Positions 34,589 through 46,034 of a stretch of DNA of 64,000 nucleotides are shown in pieces. Position numbers and translations under genes: made by a program. How positions within the stretch are numbered: position 1 is the first letter of the stretch; each line of letters starts with the position of its first letter. This stretch comes from Cornus controversa. Lineage: Eukaryota; Streptophyta; Magnoliopsida; Cornales; Cornaceae. Location: assembly GCA_026545225.1 (NCBI GenBank), contig CM048848.1, positions 43,266,806 to 43,330,805 of the forward strand. Reading direction: 5' to 3'. A model generated the notes under the pieces. It worked only from the letters and a program-made list of their open reading frames with translations, searched no databases and was not told the origin of the DNA.

Positions 34589-37239
34589 TGTAAATACTGT
34601 GACCACTTTTGACATATTTTCTTTTTTATTTCATTTACATGCATATAAATGGTTTAAATAATTATTAATGTGTTTTAAATGTGAAATACAAGTTTAAAGA
34701 CCATTATAAGTGTTCGAAAAAAATTTGGGAGCGTTTGGCAAAAATTGACTTTTTCGGGTCAAACGAGCCCGGGACGCGGATCCCGCGGGCTTAGAAATTT
34801 CGAAAGTGTCAGAATAACACCAAATTTGGTGAATAGTTTAAATAAAATATCTGATACACTATGGAGTCATTTTTGTGTCAATCGGAGTTACGAAAATCAA
34901 AAATTGAGTCCGAAAAGGTTTAGTGAAAACTAATAGCATTTTGTAAATAAGTGACCTAGGTCTATAAATAGTAAATTAGAGAATTCTGATTCATTTCATT
35001 CTCTAGCAGCCACATAGTGAGAGCAATATATATCTATATTGAGTAATATCATATTCTTCTCTTCTCCATTAAATTTGAGGGACTTGGGTTCATAATTGAA
35101 AAACACCGAAGAATAGATAAACGGTCTACACATAGAAAGCTCAAGATTGGTCTGAACAAAATCGAATTCAGACAAAGTTGAATTTGGTGAGAATTTGACT
35201 TGGAATTGAGGTAGGAGTGTTCTCTCCACCTTATCATCAATTTCTTAGAAATTGATGTGGTTTAGATTGATTAGCATGTTTAGAAATGCTAGAAATTTAG
35301 TATTACACATTTAATTATGCTAATTCTTGTTAAACGATTATTTTGTTGAATTCAAGTGTGTTTAAATGAGTATCAAAGTGAATGAAGTTGTGAATTGTGT
35401 TTATATGCCTAAGTGTTAGCAATTGTAGATAAATATTGCTTAATAACATGATCTATAGTTATGGAGACTATGTGATATATAATGCATTTTATATATTCAA
35501 TCAAATGCATGAAGATGATCTTTTCAATAAATATTGCATTGTTATATGCATGAAAATACATGTTTTAGCATGAAAATGAAGTGGCTTATAATGCACTTGG
35601 AATATAGAATTGTTACATTGTGATATGCATGGAAAGAACATATTTTAACATATAAATTAAGTGACTTATGATGCGCTTGGATTTGTATGTCTTGCTATAC
35701 TTGAACCCTATGTGATTGGTTGTTGATTTTGGAATGAGGTCGAAAATCAATGAGGGCATAGATCCCTAGGATGCAAAACCCAAAACTTGGCCAAGACGGT
35801 TCCTTCTAGACCCTCAAGTTAGTAACCTGTAAAGATAGATATGGTTCCTTCTAGATCCTCGGGTTGATCACCCATAAAGATGGATATTTTGGATAATTGG
35901 CTCAATTAGCGTTTATCCGGTGGTTCTACAAATACTCCCATCTTGTATGATTTTGAACTATGTGCTACTTGTTTGATTTCAGTATCTACATGACTTGGTG
36001 TTTAAGTTTTATTGTTGAATTGTAATATTTATATTGACACTTGTGTGTCCTTTGACTTCAATTGAACATTGTTGGGCATGTGTATTGTTGTATGCCATGC
36101 AATGTGTAGGAATGCCATGATTGCATCTCACAAGCATTGGAAGTATGCTATGTAGTACATAGGAATGTCATACTTGCATTTCATGTAGGTCGCGTCGAGT
36201 CGATGCATAAGTTAGTTTAGGTATCTCTACTGCACATGTTAATGCTTACCCCCCATTCCCCAAACATTTTATAGATAAGACACTAGTCGTTGATAGAGCT
36301 TGAGGCACTCAGATTATGGAGTTCATACTTCGTTACTATCGTTTACATTATGCTTTCTCATGCCATGTTTAGGAATTTATCAAACTTGTAATTTGAATTT
36401 AAGTGTTGGACTTATATGTATGAGCCATGTTTAGCATTGGAATCATTGAAGATAACATATAGATTTATGTTTATGTTAACTTTTTCTTACTTTCCAACGT
36501 ATAATTGAGGTTTTATCGTTCACTTATGCATGTATAAACTTGTGGAACGGTCGTATTGATGTATTGGTAAAATGAGGCATATATATGCATAAAATGGACT
36601 AAGTGTGAAGGTTCAGGTTCCCCTGCAGAGAGTATTTTGATTGTGCGAAATCCCTATTCGCATGATCGAAATATTCGATTATGCAATAGCACTGTTTCGT
36701 ATGTGCAAGAAATTGCAGAGTTGTGGTGTGTCGAAAGTCCCAAGAGTTGAAAGTTTTCACAAGAACTTATATTTAGCGAACCATTTCGATTTTGTGAAAA
36801 TAGGGATTTCGATTAGTGGTTTAGATTGTGCAAAAATTCTTAATTGCGCGTAACTGCATTTTCGATCATACGAAATATTGCAGTCCATTACAATGTTAAA
36901 TATGCAAGTGTGGCTAGGTGTGGTGCCCATTGGGGTTAATTGAGGTCGAATTGTGTACATACATGTACAATAATAGAATTATGCTTCTGTTGATATATGA
37001 GTTGATGATTTAAATTAAATGATCTTATGATATTCCGGTGGGGAATTGACACATTGAAAATGTAAAGGCTTCCGCAACAAGCCATGACCTGACACTTGGG
37101 GCGTGATAGTTTGGTATCAAATTATGATATGATAGTGAGATCGTTATTGAGATAGTTCATAGGGTCGAATGAACGAGTTCACTCTCGAAATTTTGACTCA
37201 GAATGGGGATTTCAGTGACTCAAATTTTAGGGTGTGACA
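34589..37239 (+). mobile_element. LTR-type insertion (possible solo LTR plus leader)
   Basis: Begins TGTAAATACTGTGACC and ends TTTTAGGGTGTGACA, flanked by CCTAA (34584-34588) and CCTGA (37240-37244). Removing the segment and one target copy restores the gypsy reading 'GDQATSQECYVAFL', which fixes both boundaries. A PBS-like TTTGGTATCAAAT at about 37111 follows GGGGCGTGATAG, so the right 130 bp may be leader and the unit may be a recombined LTR. GGTTCCTTCTAGA-centred repeats lie at 35800-35890. No coding capacity. Confidence 0.65.
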
Positions 37240-37560
37240 CCTGAGATGTTGCTTGGTCACCTCTCAATTCTCCTACACCGTGCTCGATTGTAAAGTGCAT
37301 CAGAAGATGGTAAGTGGAGGTGATCGCCTTTATGGAATTCAGAGTTGTCCTCTCCATGATGAAATCTACGTAGGTGACCCCTGAGGATCAAACATTCGAT
37401 CTGGTTCTTGAGGTCAAAGTAGTTTTCAATGCTCTATTCGTGGTGCCAATGGAACCTATAATACTTATCATGGGACCTCTTGGCAGGGTCAGATTTCAGC
37501 TTCTGCAACCATTTCAAGGACCGATCATTCTGGATCTGTAACGAGATTTACTCTATTGAA
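37240..37560 (-). mobile_element. Gypsy gag end joined to pol linker (protease lost)
   Basis: Minus strand: 'WLQKLKSDPAKRSHDKYYRF' and 'IECLILRGHLRRF' match the gag C-terminal region of Tat-like gypsy elements. Soon after comes 'IEHGVGELRGDQATSQ', which normally follows the protease. The protease domain is therefore deleted. The upstream part of gag and the 5' LTR are not seen. Confidence 0.75.
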
Positions 37561-39051
37561 GTATTCAAAGGTGTGTAGTTAGTATGTGTCACGACTCCTT
37601 GCCTATTATGTGACCCAATATTTTTTATTAAATAACCAAAAAGACCTTTTGAACCTAAAAAGACACTAATGCCCATTCTTATGACCGTAATACCCAAACA
37701 TTCCCTAACCTACTTTCTATCTCTCCCCTCCTCTGTGTGTGTGTGTGTGTGTATTGTCTCCTCTCTCTTTTTATATTGCAGACCCAAATTACACTTAAAC
37801 TAGTTATTCTTTAATCAATAACCAAATACTGCTATGGCCGAGTTAATTAACCATTGTAAGGAAAAACTAAACATTACTCTCTACTCTCTAAAATTATGAT
37901 TCATAATCTCTCTTTTTCTCTATTGCTCAAAGACAACATTGAAAAAAAAAGAGTAAGAAAATCACACCAAACACCTAACATTTCTCTCCAACATGTCAAG
38001 CAATTCATGACTTTGTTCGCCACCTTCCCAAAGATTCCAGTTGCTCCGCACAAAAAAAATAAAATCCAAGAAATTTCACTGATTCAAAGTTAGTCACATC
38101 TCTCTCACTCACTCACTCTCTCTCTCTCTCTCTAATTTCTTGGTAAAAGCATGAACTTTTTTTATCTATTAGGAAAGGATATGGTCACTTTTGGTTCTTG
38201 TGATTGATAAAAATCTAAAATTTACTCCTTCAGGGTCTTAATTAGATGAGAATTCTTGTGGTGGTTGATAATGAAGAACTAATGGAGCTTTTCTGAGGTT
38301 AACTAACAATCGCTTCACCAGAAATGACCGTCAAATGGGTCTGTCATGGGGTTTAGGGTTTTCTTCATTTTCAGTTCAATTTCACAAACATTTGTAGAAA
38401 TTTTCAAACATTAGTTTGGGTTTGGAAGCCATCTCTTCTAACTCTCTTTAGCGATCACACGGCTTCAACTCCCTACAATTCCACTTCTTGATTTGACCCG
38501 TCTCTCAGAATTCTAGCGATTACACCTCTGCTAGGGTTTTGTATTATTCTTCATCGCTGGACATCAAAATTCACAATGGGGAAATTTTTTGTCCGGCAAT
38601 TGCAATTGTGTTTTGGATACTTCAAAGATTTAATATTTATAGGGATGAAAACTTGTCTTAAACAAAAATTACAGGGATGAAGCTCAGGGTTGCAACTAGC
38701 TGGCGAGATATGATGAGTTGACAAAATGTAATTGGACGGATTGGGTGAGTTGTCAATTTTTGACTAATCTTTGAGATTTTTTTATTCCAAATCATCCACT
38801 TAAGTGGACAAAAATCAAAACAACACAGTGTTTTAATGTTTTTGTTAATGAGAGGTGATGGGTATGTCTTTAATTACAAAATTTATTAATTCAGGGGTTA
38901 ATTGTAGTTTAGGATATTATTTGCAGGAGTGTAATAGTTCTATTTTTTTTTCTTTTTCTTTTTTGTTTGTATTTAACCCTTATAATTATTTATCTCTCTC
39001 GTCTCAATCACCATCCCGACGAAAAATTATTAGTTATCACGAGGATTTCTT
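37561..39051. other. Intergenic DNA, no gene seen
   Basis: Contains (GT)n at 37733-37751 and (CT)n at about 38108-38132. Reading frames are short and uninformative. Confidence 0.45.
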
Positions 39052-39150
39052 AGATGTAGGAATCCTACCACTAGAAACTTTCTATTTTAATTTATTTTCT
39101 ATTATGATAAAAAATCAAGAGTTTCTAGTGATGAAATTCTTATATATAAG
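39052..39150. mobile_element. Small foldback MITE
   Basis: AGGAATCCTACCACTAGAAA pairs with the inverted TTTCTAGTGATGAAATTCTT about 60 bp away. A sister with CACTAGTGGTGGAATTTTTA lies at 39240-39355, and one with ACTAGTGGTGAAATTCCT at 58110-58215. Confidence 0.5.
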
Positions 39151-39626
39151 GAATCTCCAAGGTAGCCAATAACTTCTTTGTCCCCACCACATCACCACCT
39201 TCTATCTCCTCTCTTTTGTCTCTTCTCATGAGAAGATTCTATAATACTACACGAATTTCGTGTAAGTGGGAATCTCACTATTAATAAGACTTTATTTTTT
39301 ATGATTTCTTATAATAATGAAAAATACTGCTCACTAGTGGTGGAATTTTTACGTACAAGTAGGCTTGGCAAAATGGGGTCAACCCGTCTAGATCTGACAG
39401 ATCATAAATTGATTTGGGTGGTTAAATTTTCATTCTGGGTCGAAAACGAGTTGGATAAAATAAAATTGGCCAATTTGTGGATCAGAACGAGTTGAATATG
39501 GGTACTCATATTTAATCCATATTTCACACGCTAGCAACATATCGCATTTTGACTCTCTCTGTCCCCTTCTCTCTCCTCGATTTAGGGTTTCTCATTGCCC
39601 CCCCCCCCTTCTCTCTCTCTCTGACT

Positions 39627-40093
39627 TAGGCTTCGTTTGGATAAACATGAGAGAAAAGAAAAGAAAGGATAATATTAGTAATAAGAGAAAAGAAAATATA
39701 GCAATAACTTGTGTTCACATTTGGATAAATTATGAAAGAAAAGAAAGGAAATGATAATATTCTTGTTTGGAAAAGCTAAAGAAGAGAGAAGAAAAGAAAG
39801 CATTTAACCAATTTACTATCATATCCCTTTTTATTCACTATCATGCCCCTTTGTCTTTTAAAATGTTAGGGTTAGTTTCGGTATTAAGAAGTTTTACTTA
39901 AATATTATCCTTTCTCTCTAAATCTTCTCACTTTTGGGAGGATAGGATATGAGAGATTTGAGAGAATAGCTATTCCTCCAATTCATTCCTAATCTTTTCT
40001 TTTCTCTCCTTCTTAACAAACCAATCATAAAAGATACTATCCCTCCATTTCTTTTCTTTTCCTTCCAATTCCATCAATCCAAACTAGTCCTTA
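39627..40093. mobile_element. MITE with 'GTTTGGAT' ends
   Basis: Left end TTAGGCTTCGTTTGGAT and inverted right end CTAAGGACTAGTTTGGAT, with AGAAAAGAAAAG on the left half and its complement on the right. Target duplication not resolved. Nested in the hAT-like element. Confidence 0.6.
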
Positions 40094-40750
40094 GGGTTTT
40101 TTGCTGGTCGATATACCATTCGAGGTCGAGTTCTCTCTTGCCTCTCCCTCTCTTCGATCTAGGGTGTCATGGGCCAATCTACCATTTAAGGTCGAGTTCG
40201 TTGCGGAGATCGAAGGAGGTGGTAAGTTAAAGTTCTTCACGCATCTCAAGGATGATGAGTTTAAGTACCTCGACTCATCGATTGACTTACAGTTGAGTTT
40301 CAATTTTACTTATTTTGTTTTCAGTAAATAGAGTTTCGATTTCACTTTGCTTTCGATTACATGGGTTAAATTTCAATATAGATATTATCTTCTTGTTTCC
40401 TAAAATTTTGAATTTATTTACTCATTTGTTGGGTTTTATTTATTTTTAGTTTATGCAATTGATTCTCTGATTTCCTTGATTAAACTTGTTTGTACTCTTT
40501 GATGATGTTCATATATAAGATGCTAAATTGGATTTTATTTTTATTTTTGTTTGAATTAATTTGGGTGTAACACTTGTCAAATACAAACTAGTATATATAC
40601 ATTAAGTTGAATTTGCAGTTTAACAATTCAGACCTTCCCATACTAATTTTGATGCATAAGAAAAACTTCCTTATATCGTACAAATGTAACAGATATATTT
40701 ACATATTATAATTAACAAAAAGAATACCATTATTCAAAAGATTTCTGAAA

Positions 40751-40870
40751 GGTTTTTGTTTAACTTTCTGAAGTTATAATCCTACCCATCCAAAATAAAT
40801 ATGCAATTCAGGTTTCTGTTTAACTTTCTGAAGTTATAATCCTACCCATCCAAAATAAATATGCAATTCT
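40751..40870. repeat. 60-bp tandem duplication (2 copies)
   Basis: Two adjacent 60-bp units, each beginning GGTTTYTGTTTAACTTTCTG, identical except at about two positions. The near-identity implies a recent duplication. Confidence 0.95.
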
Positions 40871-42125
40871 TTTATGTTGCTAAAGTTTACGTTAGTACCT
40901 TCAAAATTAATTTTCAGATTTTATTTATAAAAAAGAAAATTCAAATTTTGATTTGTTGAGAAACTTATGCTCATTAGAAAGTATTTTAAGTATAGAAAAT
41001 TGTATGGTGTTGGACACTGGTTGATGCGTGTTTCCACTGTAACCAAAAACATGTAATATAGATTGTATCTATTTTATAGTGCCATAATATAATCCTGATT
41101 GGTTTCCTTTTAATTTTGTGTTGTTCATGTTTACCCATAATTGAAATTATGTTTCTTTCTTCAAACTTCTATTCTTCTTTTTAATTTGTACATATTCCTA
41201 CTTCTCATGTGATTTTTATTTGGTAATTCTGCCCATTTTGCCTAAACCTAGATTGAACTTGTTGCCTAATAAGCCACTAAAATTTATGAAAACCAGCTAT
41301 ATTTCAAATATGTTAGGTTGGCCCAACTTCCTTTAATTTAGGGCTAGTGACTTTTTAACTTTTAACTTGGGCAAGCTTTGGAAATAATTGTGGGTTCAGT
41401 TGCAACACCACTTGAGCTGAAGGCTCCAAGTACTTTGGTAGGAAGCAAGAGGTGATTGATGGTGTTGGGCTTGGTAATATTATGTTTGGTTTGACTGGAT
41501 TGAGGTTGTATTGTTCTATTATACTTTAATGCTTCTCTGTTCACAGGCTTATATGATCACTGCAGTGCAGAGTCCAACCAGGCCTCCTGACATCCAAAAT
41601 ACAAACTTGTGAGGCAATAGCTATGTCCAGGGGGCTCTTGGAGGGACATGAAATTATCAATGTCATGTACAATTATGTTCATTTGTTATAGCTGTAGCTT
41701 TCACATGGATGACCTGCTAATCTTATCTGTCTATCTGACATGACAATTTGCTGTCAACTAATAAAATCTGGGATTGCCATAGAATAGCAAGAGATTGATC
41801 CTCATATATGTAATTTGTTGTATTCCTTTTGTTGCTGGGTGTTGCTTCTAGTGTGTTATAGTGATGGGCTCTTTTGTGGGTTATCTGTTGTAGTTGATGT
41901 TTTTCTCATGCTTTTGTTTATTATTTATTATATTTTTCAAAGCATAATTGATGAATGACAAAAGAGAGGTGTAAAAGGTTTAAAAATTCAGGTCATTCTT
42001 TTTTTAATTTATGTCATCTGGGTCAAATATGGGTTGATGGGTTGACCTGTCCATATTCGATCCATCCATATTTGACCTGGTTCAAATTCGTCCAATTCAC
42101 CTATTTTGCCAGGTCTAAGTATAAG

Positions 42126-42592
42126 GAATATTCGGGTATTGTAGAACTACTTCCTCTCATGACTCCAAGTTCTTGGAGAACTGAGAAGTTGACCATATCC
42201 ATTTGCCACATTTCGCAATCTAAAAAAAAAAAGACCCGAAATCAAACCAACCAAAATCTACTACTACAACCAATTTCAATGCTAATCTTTCTCCACCAAA
42301 ACAATAGAAAAATGAACTCATCAATAAGAGTAAAATGCAAAAAAAAATCCTATACTTTATCCATTTTGCAAAAAAACTCCTCAAGTTCAAAAAATCTCCT
42401 AAACTTCATAAAATGGAAAACATATGCAATCAAAAATAAAAAATTACAAAACTATCCATTGAAGAAAATTGTCAAATTTTTATTTTTTCATTTTTCATTT
42501 TAGTCTAATAATTTTATAGACAATGAATTTCATACGTAACTTTTGAAGTTAAGTGTAATTTTTTAAACTTCACTAAACATATTTTAGATCTA
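42126..42592. other. AT-rich intergenic DNA, no gene seen
   Basis: A long open frame crossing 41955-42503 is Lys/Asn/Ser-rich, begins inside the hAT end and has no domain; it is not called. Confidence 0.5.
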
Positions 42593-43235
42593 ATTTTTGT
42601 TGGAAATATTTTAATAAAAATATAATTAAGTTACTATTTATGGTGATTTTATTGTGAACATTATATTATCTTATTTAATATATTTATTATATTGGGTTTA
42701 TTATATTTTTACCCATTATACTAGTGTGTTAATTAATATAATTATTTGGCCATGGACCATTACAACTCAAGTATTATATAAATGGTCATCCTTCATATGA
42801 TATAGGTAAGAAGATATATAAATTTATATATCAAAATCTATTGAGTCTCTTATCTCTTTCTTTTTCTCTACCTATTTCACTACTACTATTTGATGTGTTT
42901 ATGGGTAACGAGACGTGGAAATGGTTACCTAATCTTTCTTCAGATGTGCTTGGAGGAGACACCGCCTGTGAGCTCCTGACTTGTATTTTGGAGTCGATGC
43001 TACCACCAATACCTGCACGTGGGGAGGAAGTATAGACTTTAGGACAGTGCCTAGCATGCCTCTTTATCTCAAATACTTGTTTTCTTACTTTTCTCAAATA
43101 TATATATTATTTCTATGTTTATATGCTATTTGTGTTCTTTAGTTTACTTATTAAAATTATGTTATTGTTCTTTATATTGTAATCCTTGTTAATTCATGTT
43201 TATACGAAGTCTTGTATATGTATTCATTCATTCTA

Positions 43236-43521
43236 GGGTTAAGTGCAAAAAACACCCTCGTTATATACAGAAATGTGTAAAAAAACACCCTCCAATTTAG
43301 TATGTGCATATCACCCCTCACTAGTTATCTCTGATGTGCAAATACCCCCCTCTGGCTAGTTGATCGGCATGTTTGACTTAAATTTTTTTAAAATTCCAAA
43401 ATTACCCCTTCACCAGTTAAGACCTTGTTTGGCTCTCTCTTATCTACCATAACTATATATTTATCTACAGGGATGAGAGAGAGGATCAAAGAAAGATAAC
43501 CCAATTTATACAAACAATTTC

Positions 43522-43559
<38 letters not shown>

Positions 43560-43674
43560 TTTGTTACACACACATACACGTTATATCATCATATATACAC
43601 ACACTCTGTTATACGCACACACTTTGTTACACACACACACACATATATATATACACTCACGTACACACTTTGTT

Positions 43675-43713
<39 letters not shown>

Positions 43714-43808
43714 CACACACGTACACACTTTGTTACACACACATACACGTTATATCATCATATATATACACACTCTGTTATACGCACACATTGTTAACAC
43801 ACACTTTG

Positions 43809-43857
<49 letters not shown>

Positions 43858-44572
43858 CACACACACTTTGTTACACACACACACGTTATATCATCATATA
43901 TACACACACTATGTTATACGCACACACTATTAACACACATTGTTACACACACATACACATTATATCATCATATATGCACACACTCTGTTATACGCACACA
44001 CTGTTAAATAGAAAATGGATGAGAGAGAATTGAAGAGAAAGAATCCAAACAATTTCATATATATATATAGACACACACACTGTTATATATCATCACACAC
44101 ACACACACTCTGTTACACAACATATTTAGAGAGTGAGCGATAAAAGAAGAGAGCTTTTGGTATAGATTTTTAGAGAGAGAGAGATAAAGAGGAGAGCATA
44201 TGGTATAAATTTTTAGAGAGGGAAAGAAGGAAGAGATGGCCTTCTGTTTAGATTTTTAGAGAGAGATGATTGCGTATTGGGAGTGTTCTTCGGAGAGAGA
44301 GAATCCATCTGAGGGAGAGGGGACAGGTGGGACCTACCGATGTCATCTTTTTCTGTTTTTAAAAAATGGATTACATGTGTCTCTTTATAAAGTCGCCGCG
44401 TGTGTGAGTGTGCTTCGGGTATGGGTATTTTTGTCATTTCCAATTTTCGGTACCGAAAAATTAATCATTTGTCCTTATTTGAACAATTTTGACATTGCAG
44501 GGGGTTAGTTGAACATCATGGGGTATTTTTGCACATTTTGTATATAACAAGGGTGTTTTTTGCACTTAACCT
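43236..44572. mobile_element. Mutator-like MITE filled by a CA-rich array
   Basis: Left end GGGTTAAGTGCAAAAAACAC and inverted right end AGGTTAAGTGCAAAAAACAC, similarity extending about 45-75 bp (CCTCGTTATATACA, GTGCAAATACCCC). Flanks TTCATTCTA (43227-43235) and TTCATTTTA (44573-44581) match at 8 of 9 bases, the size expected of Mutator elements. No transposase. The core is a CA-rich higher-order repeat. Confidence 0.85.
43528..44120. repeat. CA-rich higher-order minisatellite
   Basis: (CA)n and (TA)n tracts are punctuated by recurring words: TTTGTTACACACACA, ACACGTTATATCATCATATA, and CTCTGTTATACGCACACA. These recur in the same order several times, so this is a composite minisatellite. Open frames across it (His/Thr/Tyr repeats) are artefacts. 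Confidence 0.9.
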
Positions 44573-45975
44573 TTCATTTTATAATTATATGTAAATTTTA
44601 TATGCTTGGTATCTGTATTTCTAGATTCATGTATTAATGTTGTAAATTTTCTACCCCTTAATGTCATTTTCTTGAATGTAAATTTTCTATGTATATATAT
44701 TTGTGAATAAAATATGCAAAATTCCCAACAATTTTGGTGAATCTTTTGATATATTTAATTTAGAATTAAATTCAGATTTTACAAAAAAATGTATATAAAA
44801 AGAATAAAAATCTATTATTGGAAAATAAAACAATAAACATATATAAGTTCAAGAATTAGATGTAACAATTAAGGATTATAATATATATATAGTATAGATT
44901 CATTTATTTGTATTTAAAAAAATCATATAATTTAATGTCAATGTTAATCGTTTAAAACAAAAACATGTATATAGTATGCATAGGATGGCAACCGAGCGGA
45001 TATGGGATGACCTAAACTCATACAAGCCCCATTGAATTAAAAGTCTTTTTATACCCATACCAAATCCGTAGCAGGATGGGGCAGGTTTTGATTCTGTGAC
45101 AAAATTCATGAGATTTTTTTCTTTATTAATCAAAAGCTAATTTGGAAAAAAAATATTAGCATAAAACAAAATATAGTTTTCAAAATCACAAAAAACATAT
45201 CTATTACCAAATCAAAAAATTCATTTGGAATTAGAGTTTGAAATCTGGAAAAAAAGTTGTAAGAAAAAAGAATCTGGCACAAATGTATCATCAAATAAAA
45301 ATTATACGTAGATGCATTTTATCTATTACCAGTTTGGGAGTGACTTTCATATGAAATGATTTAATGAAAAAGAAAGGGTGAAGAAGAGTCATGATGATAG
45401 GTGTAACGGGTCGGACATTTACCAATGACCCAAAAGCCATAGTTATTAGGTAGTGTTATCTATTTGTCCATTACTCAATCATTTTTTTATTCGGATTTGA
45501 TGTGGGACAAGACAACACCCTCGTTGAGGTCGGACCACCCTGTAAAATGACAAGTGATTGTCATGAGGGGATGCACATCATGACAGTTTCACAAAAAAAA
45601 TCTTATAGCCTGGTTGTAATTACTATTAAATCATTTAAAAGCACTTTATTTTAACTAATTTGTTTTTAAAAGTTTTTGGTAACCAAAAAAATACTTCAAA
45701 ATGCAGATATTTTAACTCACTTTTGAATAAAGTTAAAATTTAAAACTTTGGAAATTGCATTTAAGAGTAAAAGTTGTAACTGCTTTTTCAAAATAATTTT
45801 ATTTTTTATAAAAAAAAATTATTCCTTATTTTATAACAAATACATTGAATTCTGCATGCTACAAAGAAACATTGTATCAGTGTCAGTTAGATTAGGTGGG
45901 TTGGTGCGCTTGGTAAACGGCCGCCCAGGCACCCACCCTACCATACAACTGGGTTTACACGGGCAGATACAAATA

Positions 45976-45978
<3 letters not shown>

Positions 45979-46032
<54 letters not shown>
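45979..46032. repeat. (AT)27 microsatellite
   Basis: An uninterrupted AT run of 54 bp. Confidence 0.95.

Positions 46033-46034
<2 letters not shown>

Larger units (their letters stand above)
39360..42117. mobile_element. hAT-like element, 2.76 kb, non-autonomous
   Basis: Ends TAGGCTTGGCAAAATGGGG and inverted TAGACCTGGCAAAATAGG, flanked by CGTACAAG (39352-39359) and AGTATAAG (42118-42125), 6 of 8 matching. Sub-terminal text on both sides repeats GTCAACCCG / GGGTTGACC words. The interior holds a nested MITE (39627-40093), a near-perfect 60-bp tandem duplication (40751-40870) and about 2 kb that looks like ordinary intergenic or captured DNA. No transposase is recognised. Confidence 0.55.
42598..44730 (+). 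repeat. Solo LTR, 796 bp plus nested element
   Basis: TGTTGGAAATATTTTAAT at the left and AAAATTCCCAACA at the right, flanked by a perfect 5-bp duplication ATTTT (42593-42597 and 44731-44735). No primer-binding site or coding region is present, so it is a solo LTR left by LTR-LTR recombination. A TATA-like ATTATATAAATGG lies near 42773. A Mutator-like element of 1337 bp is nested inside. Confidence 0.85.

Noticed and set aside
40751-40870. Tandem duplication as a line-copy artefact
   Set aside because: The two 60-bp copies differ at internal positions, which a copied line would not.
41955-42503. 182-codon open frame, the longest non-PPR frame on the plus strand
   Set aside because: It starts inside a hAT-like terminal repeat, is Lys/Asn/Ser/Phe-rich low complexity, and has no recognisable domain.
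43561-44033. Overlapping His/Thr/Tyr-rich open frames of 78-87 codons
   Set aside because: They are the translation of CA/TA microsatellite text in all frames, with no start context or conserved residues.
43236-44120. CRISPR-like array from the regularly spaced words
   Set aside because: The spacers are themselves CA/TA microsatellite, the setting is a plant nuclear transposon, and there are no cas genes.
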